Positions 1 through 9,580 of a stretch of DNA of 64,000 bases are shown piece after piece; the first letter of the stretch is position 1, and each line of letters starts with the position of its first letter. The notes under the pieces were generated by a model, which ran no database searches, had not been told where the DNA came from, and was given only the letters and a program-made list of their open reading frames with translations. The DNA is taken from NCBI RefSeq assembly GCF_004920835.1, contig NZ_QFHO01000021.1, positions 1 to 64,000 of the forward strand, in the 5' to 3' direction. The translations under genes were made by a program, and so were the position numbers. This stretch comes from Stenotrophomonas maltophilia. GTDB taxonomy: Bacteria; Pseudomonadota; Gammaproteobacteria; Xanthomonadales; Xanthomonadaceae.

Positions 1-61
1 CGCGAACCCACCCCGCCCCGCCAAGCGCGGCTTTTGATTTCAGCGACCAACCACGAGGGGC

Positions 62-1393
62 TCAGCCGTTCGCCGCCGCAAACTCCGGCCGCGTCAGATT
101 GTCCGCTTCGCCCTCGGTGCAGAGCACTTCGTCTTCGATGCGGATGCCGCCGTACGGACGGAAGAAGTCCACACGGTCCCAGTTGATCGCATCGCCATGG
201 CCGGCGTCCTTTACTTCATTCAACAGCATGTCGATGAAGTACAGGCCGGGTTCGATGGTCACCACCATGCCCGGTTCCAGCACGCGGGTCAGGCGCAGGT
301 ACGGGTGGCCGGCCGGGCGCTCGATGCGGCCGCCTTCATCGCTGGCCGCGAAACCGGCCACGTCGTGTACCTGCAGGCCGATCAGGTGGCCGATGCCGTG
401 CGGGAAGAACGCGGCGCTGACGCCGGTCTCCAGTGCGGTCTGCGGCGAGACCTTGATCACGCCGAAGTCCTTCAGCACGCCCATCAGCGAAAGATGCGCG
501 TCCACGTGCAGCTGCTTGTAGTCGAAGCCCGGACGCACCGCCGCGCACATCTGCTGCTGCGCGGCGTCGACGGCAGCGATCATCGCCGCGAACTCGTCGT
601 GGCCGTGTGCGGCGTAGGTACGGGTGATGTCGCTGGCATAGCCGTGCGCGCTGGCGCCGGCATCGATCAGGAAGCTGCGCAGCGGCTGCGGCGCCTTGCG
701 GCCCAGCTCGGTGTAATGCAGCACGGCGGCATGCTCGTTCAGCGCCACGATGTTGCCGTACGGCAACTCGGTGGCATCCTGGCCCACGGCCTGGCAGTAC
801 GCCATGTGGATGCTGAACTCGTCGGCGCCGTTGCGGAACGCGGCTTCGGCGGCGCGGTGGCCACGCACGCCCAGCACCTGCGCCTGGCGCATCAACGCGA
901 TTTCATACGGCGTCTTGCTGCCGCGGTGCCATTCCAGGTAGTTCACCACCGGTGCCGGGTTGTTCGGCACGTAACTGCCCAGCGCGCTCTGCGGCTCGCC
1001 GAGGATCGCGCAGCGCGACGGGTCGGCCGGCAGCAGCGCCAGCGCCTCTTCGGGCTTGCGGATGATGTGGATGTCGAAGTGCTCCACCCACCAGCCGCTG
1101 GGTGCGTCCGGTACCACGTGCCAGTAATCGAACGGCTGGTGGAAAATCACCGCCGGGCGCTTGCCGGGGGTGAACACGATCCAGCTGTTGGGCACGCGGG
1201 TCAGCGGCAGCCAGGCCTTGAACTGCGGGTTCACCGCGTACGGGTAGTCGCGGTCGTCGAACACCTGGTAGTGCAGGGTGCCGCTGGGCACCACCAGATG
1301 GTCGAGGCTGCCGCGGGCCAGCGCCTGTTCGGCGCGTCGGCACAGCACGGCCAGGTGGTCGGAATACAGGGCGCCGGGGTCTTGCTGGATCAT
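62..1393 (-). CDS. pepQ: Xaa-Pro dipeptidase (prolidase), M24B family
   Basis: A 443-residue cytosolic metallopeptidase that cleaves dipeptides with C-terminal proline. The C-terminal pita-bread domain carries the five M24 metal ligands: Asp in LIDAGASAHGY, Asp in ASDITRTY, His in FPHGIGHLIGLQVHD, Glu in VTIEPGLY and Glu in GIRIEDEVL. The length matches bacterial PepQ (about 440). The start MIQQDPG lies at 1393. The gene is 75 bp downstream of the PilZ gene on the same strand, so it could be the last gene of that unit. The motifs make the family assignment firm; the dipeptide preference is taken from the family. Confidence 0.93.
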   Translation of the reverse strand: MIQQDPGALYSDHLAVLCRRAEQALARGSLDHLVVPSGTLHYQVFDDRDYPYAVNPQFKAWLPLTRVPNSWIVFTPGKRPAVIFHQPFDYWHVVPDAPSGWWVEHFDIHIIRKPEEALALLPADPSRCAILGEPQSALGSYVPNNPAPVVNYLEWHRGSKTPYEIALMRQAQVLGVRGHRAAEAAFRNGADEFSIHMAYCQAVGQDATELPYGNIVALNEHAAVLHYTELGRKAPQPLRSFLIDAGASAHGYASDITRTYAAHGHDEFAAMIAAVDAAQQQMCAAVRPGFDYKQLHVDAHLSLMGVLKDFGVIKVSPQTALETGVSAAFFPHGIGHLIGLQVHDVAGFAASDEGGRIERPAGHPYLRLTRVLEPGMVVTIEPGLYFIDMLLNEVKDAGHGDAINWDRVDFFRPYGGIRIEDEVLCTEGEADNLTRPEFAAANG

Positions 1394-1468
1394 TGCGGTG
1401 GCTCGACACGGAAAACGGCCCTAGATTCTGCCGCATACCGCGAAAAACCGCTGTGCCGGAACCGGCAC

Positions 1469-1843
1469 TCAGGCCGTCGAAACCGGTCCCTCGTCGCTGT
1501 CCTCGCCTACCCATTGGCGCAGCAGCTGCCGATGTTCGCGTGACAGGGTCAGGAAGCGGAAGCCGGTCCAGCTCTGCCCGGGCGCGTGCGCCGGCTCGCT
1601 CCACAGCAGATGCACGCCGACGTCGATCGCTTCCTGGCGACCATCACCCATCGGCAGCGGGAAGCGCAGCTGGTACAGCGCATCTTCGCGCAGCGGGGCG
1701 CTGGCCAGCATCAGCATGCCGGTCTCGGAGACATTACCGAGCCGGCCGACCACGCATTCGCGCATCTGGTCGGTGACCGGCACCAGGTCCGAGACTTGGC
1801 GGCGCGGTGCGCGGCGCGTGTCCTGCGGTGGGACGGGTTTCAT
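1469..1843 (-). CDS. PilZ-domain protein
   Basis: A 124-residue protein consisting of little more than one PilZ domain, a fold that often binds cyclic di-GMP. The N-terminal RRAPRRQVSDLVPV resembles the RxxxR switch, and NVSETGMLMLA matches the (D/N)xSxxG motif of the c-di-GMP binding surface, so ligand binding is plausible. The ATG overlaps the stop of the upstream DUF1631 gene by four bases (ATGA), which points to translational coupling and a shared function. Which process it controls cannot be read from the sequence. Type IV pilus genes occur 45 kb away, but nothing ties the two together here. Confidence 0.85.
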   Translation of the reverse strand: MKPVPPQDTRRAPRRQVSDLVPVTDQMRECVVGRLGNVSETGMLMLASAPLREDALYQLRFPLPMGDGRQEAIDVGVHLLWSEPAHAPGQSWTGFRFLTLSREHRQLLRQWVGEDSDEGPVSTA

Positions 1844-4122
1844 GCGTGGGTCTCCTGCGTGCGATCAGCGGCCAGTGCGCGCAATGCACCAAGGCTGGCC
1901 TGCCAGGCGCGGTCGACCAGCCGGCCCTTGTCCTCGGTGACCAGTTGCGCATGGCCAGCGCTGATCTGCCGGGCCAGCGTATCCAGGTCGGTGTCGGCGA
2001 TCTTCTGCCCGCGTGCGTTGACCAGCAGCGCGTGGCCAGTCAGCAGGCTGTACCAGGACAGTCGCTGGCGGCGCAGCGTGCCGTCGTCGTTGCCGATATC
2101 GAACCAGCTGCCGAACGGCAGCGTCGACAGCTGCTGGTATGCCGCTTCTTCTGCACTGTTGCGCGGTGCGGTCGCCGCGGTACCGGCAGTCGTGCCGGCA
2201 TGTTCACCCAGGCGTGCGCGCGCCTTCAGGCGAGCGCTCAGTTCGGTACGCGAGGTGCTGTCATCCTCACCACCGGGCGTGGCCAGGCGACGGGCGACGG
2301 CAGCAGCTTCCTCGGCGTGGTAACCAACCTGCAGCAAGGCCGCTTCGACCTCGGCGGCCAGTACCGTATCGGTGCCGGCAGCGGCACCCACCGGCTGTGC
2401 GGTCACCGCGGCGATGCGTTGGGTCTGCTGCAGGCGCTCCTGCCACTGCGGCGAGTCGTCGCCATGGCGCAGCCGGGTCAGGGTCAGGGCATCGGCCCAG
2501 GCCTGGCGCAACAGGGTCTGCACGAATCGCGGTGGCTCCTGCGCATCGCAGCACTGATCGATGCGGGCGCTGGCCTGGCGCCGGGCCAGTTCCAGCCGTT
2601 CCTTGCCGCGTGCGGCTTCCACGTGGCGGCGCTCGGCCAGTTCGGCACGATGCGCGGCGGCACGCTGGTGCTGCTGCACATCTTCATTGGCAGCGGCGAA
2701 GGCTTCCGGCGCGCGTGCATCCTGTCCAAGCAGGCCCTGCACGCTCTGCGCCATGCGCTGCAGCAGCTGCGGGTCGACATCATCGTCGCCCAGCCAGTTG
2801 GCACCGACTTCGGCGATCTGGTTGAGCAGCTCGCGCGCGGGATGTTCGTCGCGTACGAAGAAGCCCGGGTCGGCCATCGCAGCCCGCGCCAGCGGTACCT
2901 GCAGGCGCGCCAGCAGGGCGGCGGGTACCGGGTCGGGGCGCTGTTGCTGCTGCACCTGCTGCATCAGCATGCGCAGCAGGTCGAGGTTGTCGCGGTCATG
3001 GCTGCCCAACTGGGCCTGCGCGCCGTGTTCGCTGCGCAGTTGGGCGACAACGGCGGCCTGCAGGTTGGCCACGCCGGTGGCGGAACTGGACTGGGCCTGC
3101 AGGCGCGCGAGTACGGCGTCCACCGCAGCGCTGGGTACGGCATTGCTGTCCGCGGGTGCGGCGCTGGCATGGCGTGCCTGCTGCAACAGCTCATGCAGTG
3201 CGCTGCCGGTGGACGTGGTCAGTCCCGGCGTGGCGGCGGGGCCGGCAGCGCCGCCCTCGTTGAAGGCGTCCTGTACCAGGCTCGACCAGGAGCCCGAAGG
3301 GGCCGAACCGTTCCAGCCGGTCAGGGGCGCAGCGGCACGTTTGGCAGGCTGCGTGGTGCGGCCGCCACCTACCGACTGGGTGATGATCCGCCGCGTGCTC
3401 GAGGAACGCGCCAGATAGGGGGTGTAGACCAGCCCCGGCAGCACGCCGTGCTGGGCCAGCAGTGCATTGGCGCGGTCGAGTACATCGCCCAGCCGCTCCA
3501 GCACCTGCCGTTCAAAGCTGCGGTAAAGCGCCAGCTGCACCTCGGCGCCAAGCGCATCCTGTTCGGCCAGTCTGCGCACCATCGCGCACAGCGCCTGCGG
3601 CGCCAGTGGCAGGGTGTCGGCTTCGAAAGCCGGCGCTGCGGCAAGCACGCCCAGGCGTTGGCCCAGCAGGTTCAGCGTGTTGGTCGAACGCAGGGTTTCC
3701 CGCCGCACCATCTCGGTCAGCAGCAGGTCGCGGTCGACGTCATGCTCGGCTACCAGTGACAGCCCCAGCATGCCCGGCAGCGGTGGCGGAGCCGCGCTGG
3801 TCGTGGCGCCGGTGGGCGGCTCGCGCAGGCGTGCCAGTGCGTCGGCAACGGCATCGAGCATGCGGTCGGCGAAGTGACCGGAGAAGGTGTGCAGCTGGCC
3901 GCGTTGGGCCATCAGTTCAGATTGCTGCTGCGGATTGCGCGCACGGTCGGCGTCGTGCAGCAGGGTCTGCTCCAGTGCTTCGACGGTCAGGATCAGCGGC
4001 GCGGCCAGCGTTTGCCGGCACAGGCCGATCAACGCGCCCAGCAGTTCGCGCACCCGCGGTGGCAGGTCGCTCGCGGCCAGGCGGGCTTTGTCGGCAGGGG
4101 TGATGGAAAAGACAGCTGACAT
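1840..4122 (-). CDS. DUF1631 family protein
   Basis: A large 760-residue protein with no predicted signal peptide or membrane segment. It is mostly charged and helical, rich in Gln, Ala and Arg (for example MQQVQQQQRPDP), with low-complexity stretches. Its length and its pairing with a PilZ gene fit the DUF1631 family of gammaproteobacteria, whose molecular function is not established. The C-terminal part (PFGSWFDIGNDDGTLRRQRLSWYSLL...ALLVNARGQKI) is the most conserved-looking segment; a tryptophan-containing beta region of this kind is common in PilZ-like folds. It is first in a two- or three-gene unit ending with the PilZ protein and pepQ. The family call rests on remembered similarity. Confidence 0.75.
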   Translation of the reverse strand: MSAVFSITPADKARLAASDLPPRVRELLGALIGLCRQTLAAPLILTVEALEQTLLHDADRARNPQQQSELMAQRGQLHTFSGHFADRMLDAVADALARLREPPTGATTSAAPPPLPGMLGLSLVAEHDVDRDLLLTEMVRRETLRSTNTLNLLGQRLGVLAAAPAFEADTLPLAPQALCAMVRRLAEQDALGAEVQLALYRSFERQVLERLGDVLDRANALLAQHGVLPGLVYTPYLARSSSTRRIITQSVGGGRTTQPAKRAAAPLTGWNGSAPSGSWSSLVQDAFNEGGAAGPAATPGLTTSTGSALHELLQQARHASAAPADSNAVPSAAVDAVLARLQAQSSSATGVANLQAAVVAQLRSEHGAQAQLGSHDRDNLDLLRMLMQQVQQQQRPDPVPAALLARLQVPLARAAMADPGFFVRDEHPARELLNQIAEVGANWLGDDDVDPQLLQRMAQSVQGLLGQDARAPEAFAAANEDVQQHQRAAAHRAELAERRHVEAARGKERLELARRQASARIDQCCDAQEPPRFVQTLLRQAWADALTLTRLRHGDDSPQWQERLQQTQRIAAVTAQPVGAAAGTDTVLAAEVEAALLQVGYHAEEAAAVARRLATPGGEDDSTSRTELSARLKARARLGEHAGTTAGTAATAPRNSAEEAAYQQLSTLPFGSWFDIGNDDGTLRRQRLSWYSLLTGHALLVNARGQKIADTDLDTLARQISAGHAQLVTEDKGRLVDRAWQASLGALRALAADRTQETHA

Positions 4123-4243
4123 CGGCAGGCGGTACCCGGATTCCCGCGGATCGATCTGGTGAATCTACCGTGTCGGCCGCTGTCGGCGCTACTTTAGGGT
4201 GAATGTGCATCCCGTTCGCCAGGCATCGCCCGGCGGATGAACG

Positions 4244-4307
4244 GTAGTGCCGGCCACTGGCCGGCAACTCTGTCTTTACCGGATTGCCGGCCAGCGGCCG
4301 GCACTAC
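4244..4307. repeat. SMAG/REP dimer in inverted orientation
   Basis: Two GTAG-headed hairpin units face each other. The unit at 4244-4266 reads GTAGTGCCGGCCACTGGC onward, and 4285-4307 is its near mirror image ending in CACTAC. They sit between the divergent promoter side of the DUF1631 gene and the 3' end of hemW. The pattern matches the SMAG repeats known from S. maltophilia. Confidence 0.88.
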
Positions 4308-4324
4308 CCATTACTCCAGGAAGC

Positions 4325-5551
4325 TCATTCCTCCAGGAACAGGCTCACCACATCGTTGGTGAAGCGCCGGCCCAGTTCGGTCGGCTGCACATGGCCATTG
4401 GTCACGTCCAGCCAGCCGCGCTGCACGGCCTCGGCCAGTGGTGCATCGAGCACGCTGCGTGGCAGCCCGGTGCGCGACTCGAAATCGCGCAGGCCAAAGC
4501 CTTCATGCAGGCGCAGCAGGTTCAGCATGTATTCGAAGGGCAGCCGCTCGGGTGCGATCACTTCGTCACCGCCGAACGAGGCTGGCGTGCCCGCGCTGTC
4601 CAGGTAGGCCTGCGGATGCTTGAGTTTCCAGCGCCGCAGCACGTGTTCCTCTGCACCGGAGCTGATCTTGCCGTGCGCGCCGGCACCGATGCCGAGATAG
4701 TCGCCGAAGCGCCAGTAGTTCAGGTTGTGCGCACTCTGCCGGCCGGGTCGGGCGTAGGCGCTCACCTCGTACTGGCCGAAGCCGGCCTGCGCCAGCAGCG
4801 CCTGGCAGTGCTCCTGCATGTCCCAGGCGTTGTCTTCGTCGGGAATGCCCTGCGGCGGTCGTGCGAAGAACACCGTGTTCGGTTCCAGCGTCAGCTGGTA
4901 ATGCGAGATGTGCGCCGGCTGCAGCGCGAACGCACGTTCCAGGTCGGCCTCGGCACCGGCCAGGGTCTGTTCCGGCAGCGCGTACATCAGGTCGATGTTG
5001 AAGTTGTCATAGCCCGCGTCCTGCGCCATTTTCACGGCGCGTTCGGCCTCGCCGCTGTCATGGATGCGGCCCAGGCGCTTGAGCATCGCATCGTCGAAAC
5101 TCTGGATGCCGAAGCTGAGGCGGTTCACGCCGGCCGCGCGGTAACGGTCGAAGCGGCCATGCTCGGCGGTGCCCGGGTTGGTTTCCAGGGTGATTTCGGC
5201 ATTGGGCGCGAAGCGCAGGCGCGCGCTGGCCTGCTGCAGGAAGCGGTCGATCGCTTCCGGCGGGAACAGGCTGGGCGTGCCGCCGCCGAAGAACACGCTG
5301 TGCACCACCCGGCCCCAGACCAGCGGCAGATCCTGGTCGAGATCGCGCAGCAGTGCGTCGATGTAGGCGTCGAACGGCAGTTCGCCCTTGGCCTGGTGCG
5401 AATTGAAATCGCAGTACGGGCATTTGCGCACGCACCACGGCAGGTGCACGTACAGCGACAGCGGCGGCGGCACCAGTCGCGGCGGGCTGTCGTGGTCAGC
5501 GGAGCAGGCTTCGCCGGGCAGGTGGTTGCAGTGATCGTGGGCGTGCGGCAT
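4325..5551 (-). CDS. hemW: HemW-type radical SAM haem chaperone
   Basis: A 408-residue radical SAM protein of the HemN/HemW group. The [4Fe-4S] motif CVRKCPYC (CxxxCxxC) follows SLYVHLPW near residue 40, and GGGTPS follows as the SAM-binding glycine motif. HemW proteins bind haem and pass it to apoproteins. They lack the oxygen-independent coproporphyrinogen oxidase activity for which the family was once named. This copy has an N-terminal extension of about 25 residues rich in His and Cys (MPHAHDHCNHLPGEAC). It lies downstream of rdgB, in the common rph-rdgB-hemW order. The start could be internal, which would remove the extension. Confidence 0.9.
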   Translation of the reverse strand: MPHAHDHCNHLPGEACSADHDSPPRLVPPPLSLYVHLPWCVRKCPYCDFNSHQAKGELPFDAYIDALLRDLDQDLPLVWGRVVHSVFFGGGTPSLFPPEAIDRFLQQASARLRFAPNAEITLETNPGTAEHGRFDRYRAAGVNRLSFGIQSFDDAMLKRLGRIHDSGEAERAVKMAQDAGYDNFNIDLMYALPEQTLAGAEADLERAFALQPAHISHYQLTLEPNTVFFARPPQGIPDEDNAWDMQEHCQALLAQAGFGQYEVSAYARPGRQSAHNLNYWRFGDYLGIGAGAHGKISSGAEEHVLRRWKLKHPQAYLDSAGTPASFGGDEVIAPERLPFEYMLNLLRLHEGFGLRDFESRTGLPRSVLDAPLAEAVQRGWLDVTNGHVQPTELGRRFTNDVVSLFLEE

Positions 5552-5562
5552 GGGTTTCTTCG

Positions 5563-5584
5563 GTAGTGCCGGCCGCTGGCCGGC
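5563..5584 (+). repeat. Single SMAG/REP unit
   Basis: A GTAGTGCCGGCCGCTGGCCGGC hairpin in the short gap between rdgB and hemW. It could stabilise or separate the transcripts of those two minus-strand genes. Confidence 0.85.
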
Positions 5585-5607
5585 TTCCCTGGGGAATCAG
5601 TAAGGCG

Positions 5608-6204
5608 TCAAAGCCAGGTCGCCAGCTGCTGCTTGAGCTGCTGCAGGGCGAGCGCACGGTGGCTGATGGCGTTTTTCAGGGCCGGCTCCATCTCCGCGGC
5701 AGTCAGGCCGTGGGTGGTATCCAGGAACACCGGGTTGTAGCCGAAACCATTCGTGCCACGCAGTTCGCGGATGATCTGCCCCTCCCAACGGCCTTCACAG
5801 ATCAACGGCTGCGGGTCGGTGGCGTGACGCAGCAGCACGATCACCGCATAGAAGCGGGCGTCGCGCTGGCCATCGGGAATGTCCGCCATTGCCTCCAGCA
5901 GCTTGGCATTGTTGGCTGCGGCGTCGGTCGGGTGGCCGGCATAGCGCGCGCTGTACAGGCCCGGTGCACCGCCGAGGGCATCGACGATCAGGCCCGAATC
6001 ATCGGCCAGCGCCGGCAGGCCGGTGGCTTCGCAGGCTGCGCGCGCCTTCAGCAGCGCGTTCTCGACGAAGGTCAGGCCGGTCTCTTCCACGTCGCCCAGG
6101 CCCAGCTCGGCGGCCGAGGTGATCTGCAGCGGCAGGTCGGCGAGGATCTCCCGCATCTCCACCAGTTTGCCGGCGTTGTGGCTGGCCAGTACCAGTTTCT
6201 TCAT
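5608..6204 (-). CDS. rdgB: RdgB/HAM1 non-canonical purine NTP pyrophosphatase
   Basis: A 198-residue cytosolic enzyme that hydrolyses dITP, XTP and ITP to monophosphates, so that deaminated purines stay out of DNA and RNA. The N-terminal signature LASHNAGKLVEM (SHNxxK) binds the triphosphate. Further conserved blocks are LADDSGLIVDAL with the catalytic Asp residues, YSARYAG, and the C-terminal SHRALALQQL. The length equals that of the E. coli enzyme. The ATG overlaps the stop of the preceding VOC gene by four bases, so the two are co-translated. Confidence 0.95.
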   Translation of the reverse strand: MKKLVLASHNAGKLVEMREILADLPLQITSAAELGLGDVEETGLTFVENALLKARAACEATGLPALADDSGLIVDALGGAPGLYSARYAGHPTDAAANNAKLLEAMADIPDGQRDARFYAVIVLLRHATDPQPLICEGRWEGQIIRELRGTNGFGYNPVFLDTTHGLTAAEMEPALKNAISHRALALQQLKQQLATWL

Positions 6205-6586
6205 TGACGTGGCTCCAGCAGGTCCCAGGTGTTGCCATACAGGTCGCGGAACACCGCCACCGTTGCATAGGGTTCTTCGCGCGGCGCTTCCAGGAACTCG
6301 ACACCAGCGGCCAGCATTGCCGCGTGGTCGCGGTGGAAGTCGTCGGTGTTGAGGAAGAAGGCGACGCGGCCACCGGTCTGGTTGCCGATGCGGCTGCGCT
6401 GTTCCTCATCGCTGGCGCGTGCCAGCAGCAGGGCGGCGGCGTTGCCGTCGGACGGACCGACCACCACCCAGCGCTTGTGGCCCTGGTCGATGTCTTCCAG
6501 CAGCGCGAAGCCGAGCTTGCCGGTGTACCAGGCAATGGCTTCGTCGTAGTCGGCCACCACCAGCGTGGTCAGGGCAAGACGCCGCT

Positions 6587-6590
<4 letters not shown>
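6201..6590 (-). CDS. VOC-family (glyoxalase-like) protein
   Basis: A 129-residue single-domain vicinal-oxygen-chelate protein with two beta-alpha-beta-beta-beta modules. Recognisable parts are [22 protein letters not shown] at the start and [17 protein letters not shown] at the end. The C-terminal Glu in WDLLE is a typical metal ligand position. The substrate is unknown, since the fold serves glyoxalases, dioxygenases and resistance proteins. It is stitched into the rph-rdgB operon by ATGA overlaps at both ends. Confidence 0.85.
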
Positions 6591-7312
<722 letters not shown>

Positions 7313-7436
7313 GGTGCGGGTTCCGTAATGGCGAGGGAGTACGCCGCCACGCCCGCGGCCTTCACGGGGCGGGCAAGGGGGCTCTGGTGAGGGCGCTAGG
7401 GTACCATTCCCCCTTTGCACGCACCGGACACAATCC

Positions 7437-8297
7437 ATGATTCGAAGCATGACCGCCTACGCCGGCGGCGAGCGGGTCACCCCGTGGGGCACGCTGGGCT
7501 GCGAGCTGCGCTCGGTCAACCACCGCTTCCTGGAGGTTGGTACGCGCCTGCCCGATGAACTGCGGGCGCTGGAACCGCAGCTGCGCGAGCGCATTGCCGC
7601 ACGCCTGAGCCGCGGCAAGCTGGATCTGGTGATGCGCCTGCGCGCGCCGGAAGCCGCCGCCAACCTGCAGGTGGACGAGGCCCTGCTGGGCCAGCTGGGT
7701 CGCCTGGCGCACCGCCTGACCTCCGATTTCCCCAACCTGCAGGTCAGCTTTACCGATCTGCTGCAGCTGCCGGGCGTCACCCGTGGCGAGGCCACCGATG
7801 CCGCTGCCCTGCAGGCAGAGGCACTGGCCCTGCTGGACCAGGTGCTGGACGGCTTCGTCGAGGCCCGCGAGCGTGAAGGCAGCAAGTTGTCCGCGGCCAT
7901 CAGCGAGCGCGTGGACGGCATCGAGCGCATTGCAACGGAAGTGCGCACCCTGATTCCGGCCATTCGCGACGGCCAGCGCGCCAAGCTGGCTGCCCGACTG
8001 GCCGACCTGCCGCACCCGGTCGACCCGGGTCGTGCCGAGCAGGAACTGGTGCTGTGGCTGCAGAAGCTGGACGTGGATGAAGAACTGGACCGGCTGGGCA
8101 GCCACATTGTCGAGATCCGCCGCGTGCTCAAGCAGCGCGAGCCGGTCGGCCGCCGCCTGGACTTCCTGCTGCAGGAGTTCAATCGCGAAGCCAATACGCT
8201 GGGGTCCAAGTCGGTGGACAGCCGTACGTCCAATGCGGCGGTGGAACTGAAGGTGCTGATCGACCAGATCCGCGAGCAGGTGCAGAACATCGAGTGA
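7437..8297 (+). CDS. yicC: YicC family endoribonuclease-like protein
   Basis: A 286-residue YicC/YloC protein starting [12 protein letters not shown] and ending in the family-typical [25 protein letters not shown]. YicC homologues are linked to stationary-phase survival and to RNA cleavage or RNA decay control. It stands opposite rph, a common neighbour in gammaproteobacteria, and in Xanthomonadaceae is usually followed by gmk. Here the selenium island (8355-18928) lies between yicC and gmk. This suggests that the island was inserted into an ancestral yicC-gmk neighbourhood. Confidence 0.93.
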   Translation: MIRSMTAYAGGERVTPWGTLGCELRSVNHRFLEVGTRLPDELRALEPQLRERIAARLSRGKLDLVMRLRAPEAAANLQVDEALLGQLGRLAHRLTSDFPNLQVSFTDLLQLPGVTRGEATDAAALQAEALALLDQVLDGFVEAREREGSKLSAAISERVDGIERIATEVRTLIPAIRDGQRAKLAARLADLPHPVDPGRAEQELVLWLQKLDVDEELDRLGSHIVEIRRVLKQREPVGRRLDFLLQEFNREANTLGSKSVDSRTSNAAVELKVLIDQIREQVQNIE

Positions 8298-8320
8298 TGT
8301 TGCATCCAGTGATACAGCAG

Positions 8321-8345
8321 GGGCGCCTTCGGGCGCCCTTGTCGT
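8321..8345. terminator. Terminator between convergent yicC and selD
   Basis: GGGCGCC-TTCG-GGCGCCC with a UUCG tetraloop, followed by TTGTCGTTT. It is placed between the convergent 3' ends of yicC and selD and could act on both strands. Confidence 0.75.
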
Positions 8346-8354
8346 TTCAGCGCA

Positions 8355-9434
8355 TCAGCGCACGCTGACACCCGGTGTTCCCGCACTCAACCGCCCCACC
8401 ACGGCCGCCTGGCCGAACCCGGCGTCGTGGAAGCAGGCGAGCACCGCATCCACTGCCTCCGGGGCGCAGGACACCAGCAGCCCGCCGCTGGTCTGCGGGT
8501 CGGTCAGCAGCGGCTGCCAATGGGCGGGCAAGCCCTCGGCGAAGCGCACCTCGGCGCCATACGAGGCCCAGTTGCGGTTGGAGGCGCCGGTTACGCAGCC
8601 ACGTTGCAGCAGGTCCAGGGTCTGCGGCAGCAGCGGCACCCGTGCACTGTCCACCTCGGCAGCCACGCCACTGGCGCGGGACACTTCCAGCAGGTGGCCG
8701 AGCAGGCCGAAGCCGGTGACGTCGGTCATGGCATGCACGCCGTCCAGCGTGGCAAGGGGCACGCCCACGCTGTTCAGGCGGGTGGTCGACTCGATCATCT
8801 GCTGGTAGCCGTCGGCGTCCAGGACTTCTTTCTTCAGGGCTGACGAGTACACGCCCACGCCCAACGGCTTGCCCAGCACCAGCACATCGCCGGGGCGGGC
8901 ATCGGCATTGCGCTTGAGTCGTTGCGGGTCGAGCACGCCGATCGCGGCCAGGCCATAGATGGGTTCCACCGAATCGATGCTGTGGCCACCAGCGACCACG
9001 ATGCCGGCGTCGGCGCAGGCGCGTTCGCCGCCCTGCAGGATGCCGCGGATGGTGTCCTGCGGCAGGGTATTGATCGGCATGCCGACGATGGCCAGCGCGA
9101 ACAGCGGCCGCGCGCCCATTGCGTACAGATCCGACAATGCGTTGGTGGCAGCGATGCGACCGAAGTCGAACGGGTCGTCGACAATCGGCATGAAGAAGTC
9201 GGTGGTGGCGACGATCGCCTGATGGTCATCCAGGCGGTACACCGCGGCATCATCGCTGGTCTCGCGGCCGACCAGCAGTTCGGCCGGTGCGGGAAGTGCG
9301 GGAACCCCGCGCAACAGTTCGGTCAGCACGCCTGGCGCGATCTTGCAGCCGCAGCCACCGCCATGCGCGAGAGACGTCAGTCGTTGCGGGGCATCGGCCG
9401 TTGAAGGAGCGGGGAACTGCACGTGCGTGGCCAT
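8355..9434 (-). CDS. selD: Selenide, water dikinase (selenophosphate synthetase)
   Basis: A 359-residue enzyme that makes selenophosphate from selenide and ATP, the selenium donor for SelA. HGGGCGCKI carries the catalytic Cys and Lys near residues 28-31, in the Cys form rather than the Sec form. Asp-rich nucleotide motifs follow (TSDDAAVYRLDDHQAIVATTDFF) and GGHSID is present. The C-terminal LTDPQTSGGLLVSC is typical. It is the last gene of the minus-strand selenium island, 26 nt after the tRNA-Sec 3' end, and converges on yicC. Confidence 0.96.
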   Translation of the reverse strand: MATHVQFPAPSTADAPQRLTSLAHGGGCGCKIAPGVLTELLRGVPALPAPAELLVGRETSDDAAVYRLDDHQAIVATTDFFMPIVDDPFDFGRIAATNALSDLYAMGARPLFALAIVGMPINTLPQDTIRGILQGGERACADAGIVVAGGHSIDSVEPIYGLAAIGVLDPQRLKRNADARPGDVLVLGKPLGVGVYSSALKKEVLDADGYQQMIESTTRLNSVGVPLATLDGVHAMTDVTGFGLLGHLLEVSRASGVAAEVDSARVPLLPQTLDLLQRGCVTGASNRNWASYGAEVRFAEGLPAHWQPLLTDPQTSGGLLVSCAPEAVDAVLACFHDAGFGQAAVVGRLSAGTPGVSVR

Positions 9435-9460
9435 GCCGACATCTCCTGCGGAAACACGAA

Positions 9461-9556
9461 TGGCGGAAGGCAGCAGGAGTCGAACCTACCAGGGAACGAT
9501 CGACGCCCCCTACTGGGTTTGAAGCCCAGCCGCATGCCCGGATGCGCATGCCTTCC
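9461..9556 (-). tRNA. selC: tRNA-Sec (UCA anticodon)
   Basis: A 96-nt selenocysteine tRNA on the minus strand. The 5' end is at 9556 and the encoded CCA at 9463-9461. The acceptor stem GGAAGGCA pairs with TGCCTTCC over 8 bp, longer than in elongator tRNAs and typical of bacterial tRNA-Sec. The anticodon loop CTTCAAA has the anticodon UCA (plus-strand positions 9520-9522) on a CTGGG/CCCAG stem. A long variable arm and the T loop TTCGACT follow, and the discriminator is G. The overall pattern matches E. coli selC. It lies between selB and selD, 24 and 26 nt away. Confidence 0.97.
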
Positions 9557-9580
9557 GAAAGTACGGCAATGCCGGTGGGC

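Noticed and set aside
1807..3759. Long plus-strand open frame opposite the DUF1631 gene (also 15704-18304, 33122-35848 and 49663-52386 opposite fdhG, the usher and pilQ)
   Set aside because: These are antisense frames kept open by high GC third positions. Their translations are low-complexity Arg/Ala/His/Gln sequence without domains, while the opposite strands encode recognised proteins.
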